A stretch of 8,370 nucleotides of DNA, taken from positions 1 through 8,370 of the forward strand of contig JAJPEO010000367.1 in the NCBI GenBank assembly GCA_021166815.1, given 5' to 3'. The DNA comes from Nocardioides sp. GTDB lineage: Bacteria; Actinomycetota; Actinomycetes; Propionibacteriales; Nocardioidaceae. This document shows, one piece after another, positions 4,750 through 8,370 of the stretch. Position numbers and translations under genes: made by a program. The notes under the pieces were generated by a model. The model did no database searches, was not told where the DNA came from, and saw only the letters and a list, made by a program, of their open reading frames with translations. Each line of letters starts with the position of its first letter. The stretch's first letter is position 1.

Positions 4750-6738
4750 TCACTCGGCGGGCGGCTCCTCCGCGAGCTCTGCCGGGTCGGTGACGGGAGC
4801 CGCGCAGACGTGGTGGCGGCACACGTAGGCGGCCGGCTTGCCGTCGACCTCGCCGCGGCCCTCGAGGAGGGCGATGCCGCTCGTGCCGGGCCCGGCGACG
4901 ACGACCACCGCGCCCGGGAGCGTGTGGGCGGCCGCGGCCAGCGCGTCGCGCTCAGGCCCCGGGCGTCCGACCACGGCCACCTCGCGCGGTCCGTCGACCA
5001 TCGCCTGGGCCGCAGCCAGCGACCAGCCGGCGAACCGGGGTGCCTTGGCGGCCAGCGACGCCACCGTCGACAGCGCCTCCTCGGCGACGTCGCGCCACGA
5101 CTGCTCTCCCGTCAGCGCGCTGAAGCCCACGAGAGCGTGGACCATGCTCGACAGCCCGCTCGGCGAGGCGTTGTCGCCCGGATCGCGCGGCCGGGCGACC
5201 CGGGACTCCGCAACCGACGCCGTGTCGTGGAAGCCGCCGTCGTCGGCGCGGAACCGAGCCAGGGCGTCCTCCAGCAGCGCCCGCGCCCGGTCCAGCCACA
5301 CCGGGTCGACGGTGGCGGCTGCGAGGTCGACGTACGCCGTGGCGACGCAGCCCAGGTCCTCCAGCACTGCTGCCGGCTCGCCCACGACGCCGTCGCGCGA
5401 GACCCGGCGCAGGCGAGTCGCTTGTCCTGAGCCCGTCGAAGGGACCATGTGCAGGTCCCAGAGCAGGGTCCCGGTGGCCACCGCGGCGTCCAGCCAGGCC
5501 TGCTCGCCCAGGCGGCGCCAGGCGTCCACCAGGCCGCTGATCGCCAACCCGTTCCAGGCCGCGACCACCTTGTCGTCGCGGGCCGGACGCTCGCGCGACT
5601 CGCGGGCCGTACGCAGCACTTCCCGGAGACGTGCCCAGCGCTCGTGGTCGTTGGCGCCGTGGCGCAGCTGCAGGGTCGAGGTCCCGTGCTCGAAGGTGCC
5701 CTCGGCGGTGACGTCGAGCAGCGCCGCGGCCCAGCCGCCGTCCTCCTCCCCCAGCACCTCGACGAGCTGCTCGGGGGTCCAGACGTAGAACGTGCCCTCG
5801 GCACCCTCGCTGTCGGCGTCGAGCGCGCTGGCGAAGCCGCCCTCGGGCGTCGACAGCTCGCGCAGCAGGAACTCCGCGGTCTCGCGCGCGACCCGGTCGC
5901 CGAGGTCGGTACCGAGGCGGGCGTAGAGGCCGAGCAGCTGACCGTTGTCGTACAGCATCTTCTCGAAGTGGGGCACCACCCAGCCGCGGTCGACGCTGTA
6001 GCGCGCGAACCCGCCGCCGAGCTGGTCGTACATGCCGCCGCCGGCCATCGCGTGGGCCGTGCGCGACAGCATGTGGTGAGAGCGCGAGTCACTGCGTCGG
6101 CGCAGCCACTCGAGCACCATCGACGGCGGGAACTTGGGCGAGGTGCCGAAGCCGCCGCTGAGCGGGTCGAAGTCGTTGGCCAGCACTTCGAGCGCCGCGT
6201 CGAGGGCCGCCTCGTCGATCGGGGACGGGGTCAGCGTCGCCGCGGACTGCAGATGCTCGCGCACCGAGGCGGCCACCCGGCGTACGTCGTCCCCGCGGTT
6301 GTGCCACGCCTCGCTCAGGCCCTCGAGGACCTGCCGGAAGGACGGTTGGCCGCGCTGCGGCGTGGGCGGGAAGTAGGTGCCGGCGAAGAACGGGTTGCCG
6401 TCGTGGTCGAGCACGCACGTCATCGGCCAGCCGCCGTGGCCGGTCATCGCCGTGGTGGCCTGCATGTAGACGGCGTCGACGTCGGGCCGCTCCTCGCGGT
6501 CGACCTTGACGCTCACGAAGTGCTCGTTCATGTAGGCCGCGGTGGCCTCGTCCTCGAACGACTCGTGCGCCATCACGTGGCACCAGTGGCACGCGGCGTA
6601 CCCGACGGACAGCAGAACTGGTGCATCACGACGCTTCGCCTCGGCGAAGGCTTCGGGCCCCCACTCCCACCAATCCACGGGATTACCTGCATGTTGTTGG
6701 AGATAGGGGCTGGTCGCATTGGCGAGCCGGTTGGCCAT
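4750..6738 (-). CDS. DUF255 thioredoxin-domain protein (YyaL/SPATA20/Rv1084 family)
   Basis: The 662-residue protein has the usual family length. An N-terminal thioredoxin-like DUF255 domain (about 3-165) opens with [20 protein letters not shown], carries the redox motif CHWC (50-53) and continues with [10 protein letters not shown] and GGWPMT. A long (alpha/alpha) barrel region like N-acylglucosamine 2-epimerases and glycosidases follows, with [52 protein letters not shown] and DNASPSG. The reaction is not established for the family; it is probably cytosolic. The ATG at 6738 is chosen because the family N-terminus begins there and AGGAG lies eight bases upstream; the frame runs to 6825, but that part only translates a repeat. 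Two oddities: codons 7-41 have foreign-looking codon use, and a dispersed repeat is inserted in frame near residues 432-440. The gene is divergent from the integrase and may lead a leftward unit with the methyltransferase and DUF1353 genes. Confidence 0.95.
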   Translation of the reverse strand: MANRLANATSPYLQQHAGNPVDWWEWGPEAFAEAKRRDAPVLLSVGYAACHWCHVMAHESFEDEATAAYMNEHFVSVKVDREERPDVDAVYMQATTAMTGHGGWPMTCVLDHDGNPFFAGTYFPPTPQRGQPSFRQVLEGLSEAWHNRGDDVRRVAASVREHLQSAATLTPSPIDEAALDAALEVLANDFDPLSGGFGTSPKFPPSMVLEWLRRRSDSRSHHMLSRTAHAMAGGGMYDQLGGGFARYSVDRGWVVPHFEKMLYDNGQLLGLYARLGTDLGDRVARETAEFLLRELSTPEGGFASALDADSEGAEGTFYVWTPEQLVEVLGEEDGGWAAALLDVTAEGTFEHGTSTLQLRHGANDHERWARLREVLRTARESRERPARDDKVVAAWNGLAISGLVDAWRRLGEQAWLDAAVATGTLLWDLHMVPSTGSGQATRLRRVSRDGVVGEPAAVLEDLGCVATAYVDLAAATVDPVWLDRARALLEDALARFRADDGGFHDTASVAESRVARPRDPGDNASPSGLSSMVHALVGFSALTGEQSWRDVAEEALSTVASLAAKAPRFAGWSLAAAQAMVDGPREVAVVGRPGPERDALAAAAHTLPGAVVVVAGPGTSGIALLEGRGEVDGKPAAYVCRHHVCAAPVTDPAELAEEPPAE
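5421..5443. repeat. Dispersed 23-bp repeat inserted in frame in the DUF255 gene
   Basis: The segment reads CTTGTCCTGAGCCCG then TCGAAGGG on the plus strand. I recognise it as a short imperfect palindrome scattered through many GC-rich bacterial genomes; in predicted proteins it often appears as peptides such as PSTGSGQA or CPEPVEG. Here the gene reads it as PSTGSGQA in frame, between WDLHMV and [10 protein letters not shown]. In relatives this position is normally a short turn, so the repeat probably adds a surface loop. The identification is from memory and was not searched. Confidence 0.75.
6616..6720 (-). other. 5' segment of the DUF255 gene with deviant codon use (candidate att junction)
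   Basis: Codons 7-41 of the gene include 16 of 35 ending in A or T (for example AAT, TAT, CAA, CAA, CAT, GCA, GGT, AAT). Codons 42-81 all end in G or C, as does most of the gene. The change is abrupt at about 6616. The segment lies at the end of the gene that faces the integrase. The encoded protein is fully family-like, so this is not decay. It fits a replaced 5' end carried by an integrated element; a codon ramp for translation start is the main alternative. Confidence 0.4.
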
Positions 6739-6746
6739 TCCTGTGA

Positions 6747-6751
6747 CTCCT
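6747..6751 (-). promoter_or_regulatory. Ribosome binding site of the DUF255 gene
   Basis: AGGAG on the minus strand lies eight bases before the ATG at 6738. This fixes the start there rather than at the upstream ATG at 6825. A CACGTG palindrome (6761-6766) lies slightly further upstream and may be part of a promoter or operator. Confidence 0.7.
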
Positions 6752-6784
6752 GACGAGTGGCACGTGATACATGAAACTCTCTCG

Positions 6785-6823
6785 GTGGTTGAGGAGCGAG
6801 CGAAGCGAGCGTCTCGAAACCAC
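6785..6823. repeat. Intergenic repeat with GTGGTT/AACCAC ends
   Basis: The outer arms GTGGTT (6785-6790) and AACCAC (6818-6823) are perfect inverted repeats. They enclose a core built of repeated GCGAGC units around a GAA (6796-6811). I recognise this as a repeat abundant in intergenic regions of Nocardioides and related genomes, often near gene ends. It sits in the 117-base divergent region between the DUF255 gene and the integrase. The recognition is from memory; counting copies in the genome would confirm it. Confidence 0.7.
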
Positions 6824-6841
6824 AACGACCAGTCCCAGCCT

Positions 6842-6847
6842 AGGAGG
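6842..6847 (+). promoter_or_regulatory. Ribosome binding site of the integrase
   Basis: A perfect AGGAGG ends eight bases before the GTG at 6856. This is the strongest Shine-Dalgarno sequence in the window and decides the GTG start. Confidence 0.85.
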
Positions 6848-6855
6848 GGACGCCG

Positions 6856-8262
6856 GTGCCAGCTCGCACGAAACCCACCGTGCTCGCGCAGGGCAAGCCG
6901 CGTACGTCGGGCGGCAGCTCGCGGCCATGGCGCGTCCGGCTCTACGCGCCATCGGCGGGGAGTAACAAGTACCAGGTGTACGTCAAGGCGCCGGCCGGCG
7001 AGGGCGAGCCGTGGAAGCGGGTGCTGCGTCGCGCCGCCTCCGAGGAAGAGGCCCGCAAGATCTTCGCTCAGGCCGAGGCGGCGCTGGACGCCAACAAGGA
7101 GACACCCTCCGGCGCCGACGTGCGCGCCTCCCGCACGATCCGGATGCTCGGCGAGGAGTACCTTCGCGACAGTCGTGAGCGAGGCAAGCAGCCGCGCACG
7201 ATGGAAGGGCGCGAGTCACGACTCAACGCCCACATTCTCCCGACCATCGGCGACGTGCCAGTGACGAAGTGGCGGGTGGAGCACAGCCGTCTGGTGATGG
7301 AGAAGGGCAGGAAAACGCTCTTCTCCCAGCGCGGCCGGGAGGACCTGCGCGGTCAACTCGCCGCGATGCGCAAGCTCGCCTGGCGGCTCGGCTGGCTGGA
7401 CCGTTCGGTCGACCCGCTCGACGGCCTGGAGATCGGTCGCGCCGAGGTGCTGCACGGTGCAACGGCTCAGTACGTCGACCCCCGCCTGCGCCCCGAGACA
7501 CGCCAGGTGCGCGCCATGGCCGCGGGCGCTGATCTGTTGTGCGGCCTGGAGGGCACCGATCCTCTGATGACCCGGCTCCCCTTGTTCGGCACGAAGATCC
7601 GTGTGGCCGGCTTCGGCGGCCTGCGCCTCGGTGAGCAGAACGGTCTGCGCGCAATCGACGTGTTCCTCGAGCACGGCTACGTCCACGTCAACGGCTCGTG
7701 GATCACCCCGCGCAAGGCCCCCGGCTTCCGCGGCCCCGTCAAGAACCACGTCCTCCACGAAGTGCCGCTCCCCAAGTCGCTGATGCACGACGAACTCCTC
7801 CCCCGCGTCAAGGAGTTGCTCGACCTACCGGCGAAGGCCTCACTCCAGCAGGTGATCAACGCCCAGGAGGACGAGCGCCAGCGCCGGGCAACACTGGCTC
7901 AGCGCGAGAAGGACAAGGCCCTCGCCTGGTGGAACTACCCCGTCCCGCCCGAGGAGGAGCTCTGGCTCTTCGTCGACACGGTCACCGGCCTGCCCGTGAA
8001 GCCCGAAATGCACAACGAGCGCTGGCACCGCGTTCGCCGCTGGGTCGACGAGAACGACCCCGACAACGCCTGGCCGCGCACCATCGTCTACCGCAACCTG
8101 CGGCACCATGCCGCGACCAAGTGGTTCCACGAGGAGCTCGGAGAGCCGTGGGAGGTCGTCGCACAGTACCTCGGCGACAAGCTCACCACTGTCCTCAACC
8201 ACTCCGTCCGCGCCGGCGCGGACGCCCTCCGCGACTCGGTCGGGAAGCTCGCCAACCGGTAG
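6856..8262 (+). CDS. Tyrosine-recombinase-like integrase lacking the catalytic tyrosine
   Basis: The 468-residue protein has the three-part layout of phage and integrative-element integrases: an arm-binding-like region (about 24-75), a SAM-like core-binding domain (about 94-185, with [20 protein letters not shown] and [11 protein letters not shown]) and a catalytic domain (about 235-460). Arg257 in GFGGLRLGE and Lys296 in the hairpin [13 protein letters not shown] match catalytic positions, and LRHHAATKW (415-423) holds the second Arg (416). Other sites are degenerate: the HxxR histidine is Arg413, the LGH histidine is Asp441, and where a Tyr is expected (LNHSVRAG, 447-454) there is Ser450, or His449 in another alignment. 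No Tyr occurs after Tyr438. Family members cut and join DNA at att sites with this Tyr, so the protein may be inactive, although the rest of the frame is intact. Residues about 310-400 contain a long charged helical insertion. Confidence 0.88.
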   Translation: MPARTKPTVLAQGKPRTSGGSSRPWRVRLYAPSAGSNKYQVYVKAPAGEGEPWKRVLRRAASEEEARKIFAQAEAALDANKETPSGADVRASRTIRMLGEEYLRDSRERGKQPRTMEGRESRLNAHILPTIGDVPVTKWRVEHSRLVMEKGRKTLFSQRGREDLRGQLAAMRKLAWRLGWLDRSVDPLDGLEIGRAEVLHGATAQYVDPRLRPETRQVRAMAAGADLLCGLEGTDPLMTRLPLFGTKIRVAGFGGLRLGEQNGLRAIDVFLEHGYVHVNGSWITPRKAPGFRGPVKNHVLHEVPLPKSLMHDELLPRVKELLDLPAKASLQQVINAQEDERQRRATLAQREKDKALAWWNYPVPPEEELWLFVDTVTGLPVKPEMHNERWHRVRRWVDENDPDNAWPRTIVYRNLRHHAATKWFHEELGEPWEVVAQYLGDKLTTVLNHSVRAGADALRDSVGKLANR

Positions 8263-8309
8263 GCCGTTCCGACGACAGCCGCTGCCTGGTCCATCCTCAG
8301 GGCAAACCC

Positions 8310-8331
8310 ATAGCCTTCATTCGGAGGCTAT
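8310..8331. repeat. Hairpin downstream of the integrase
   Basis: ATAGCCT (8310-8316) and AGGCTAT (8325-8331) form a perfect 7-bp inverted repeat with an 8-base loop, 47 bases after the integrase stop. There is no T-tract, and its right arm overlaps the first of two direct repeats, so an operator is as likely as a terminator. Confidence 0.5.
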
Positions 8332-8358
8332 ACGTGTCTTCGCTTGCTATACGTGTCT
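8327..8358. repeat. Two 13-bp direct repeats (iteron-like)
   Basis: GCTATACGTGTCT occurs at 8327-8339 and again at 8346-8358, 19 bases apart start to start. TACGTG occurs a third time at 8358-8363. The region is clearly more AT-rich than the rest of the window. It may be an operator for the next gene, an arm-type integrase site or part of a replication origin. The window ends before any gene that would decide this. Confidence 0.6.
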
Positions 8359-8370
8359 ACGTGCAGTATC

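Larger units (their letters stand above)
6616..8370. mobile_element. Probable edge of an integrative element (partial, continues to the right)
   Basis: The evidence is the integrase gene, the codon-use boundary in the adjacent gene end at about 6616, the lower share of G/C-ending codons in the integrase (7 of its first 46 codons after the start end in A or T), and the AT-richer repeat-bearing region after it. No second att copy, excisionase, replication or transfer gene lies in the window, so the type of element (prophage, AICE or genomic island) cannot be told. Confidence 0.4.

Noticed and set aside
5449..6753. A 434-residue open frame on the plus strand
   Set aside because: It is antisense to the DUF255 gene, which has a full set of family motifs. 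No independent start signal or motif was seen.
6739..6825. An upstream ATG that would extend the DUF255 protein by 29 residues, including a CxxC-like CITC
   Set aside because: The extension translates the intergenic repeat, has no family similarity, and a good ribosome binding site points to the ATG at 6738.
7216..7788. Minus-strand open frames inside the integrase
   Set aside because: They are shadows of the integrase reading frame without motifs or ribosome binding sites.
8327..8358. CRISPR array
   Set aside because: There are only two 13-bp repeats with a 6-base gap, far too short for repeat-spacer structure, and no cas gene is present.
8263..8370. tRNA gene as attachment site after the integrase
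   Set aside because: I looked for cloverleaf pieces (a GTTC-type T-loop and an acceptor stem) and found only the 7-bp hairpin and the direct repeats.

Overview
The window is GC-rich, densely coding, and uses G/C-ending codons almost exclusively in most genes. Gene content, GTG starts and leaderless-type promoters point to an actinobacterium, probably Nocardioides or a relative (inference; no rRNA or marker gene is present). It holds seven complete protein-coding genes, probably the first nine codons of an eighth at the left edge, and the edge of what looks like an integrative element on the right.

Left part (1-2925). A short-chain cis-prenyltransferase gene (uppS-like, closest by recollection to Mycobacterium tuberculosis Rv1086) runs leftwards. 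Downstream of it lies a leader with alternative hairpins and the probable start of another leftward gene. Divergent from uppS are a small single-pass membrane protein, a DUF421/YetF-type membrane protein whose start overlaps the preceding stop by one base, and a hemolysin III (PAQR-like) membrane protein.

Middle part (2944-6738). Three leftward genes encode a DUF1353 domain fused to a multi-pass membrane region, a class I SAM-dependent methyltransferase, and a large DUF255 thioredoxin-fold protein of the YyaL/SPATA20/Rv1084 type. The order and relative orientation of uppS, hlyIII and the DUF255 gene match the Rv1086-Rv1085c-Rv1084 block of M. tuberculosis. Here that block is expanded by four extra genes.

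Right part (6739-8370). A divergent intergenic region carries a GC-rich palindrome-like repeat and is followed by a 468-residue tyrosine-recombinase-like integrase. The integrase lacks the catalytic tyrosine. Beyond it is a more AT-rich stretch with a hairpin and iteron-like direct repeats. Codons 7-41 of the DUF255 gene, which lie next to the integrase, use A/T-ending codons about half the time, whereas the next 40 codons all end in G or C. This sharp boundary suggests that an element integrated into the 5' end of the gene and supplied a replacement 5' end, and that the integrase may since have become inactive. This is the most interesting hypothesis in the window. It is inferred from codon usage and position, not proven.

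Two further recurring signals stand out. Several genes have a TANNNT-like hexamer exactly 6-7 bases before the start codon, as expected for leaderless mRNAs. A short dispersed repeat sits in frame inside the DUF255 gene and adds a peptide reading PSTGSGQA.
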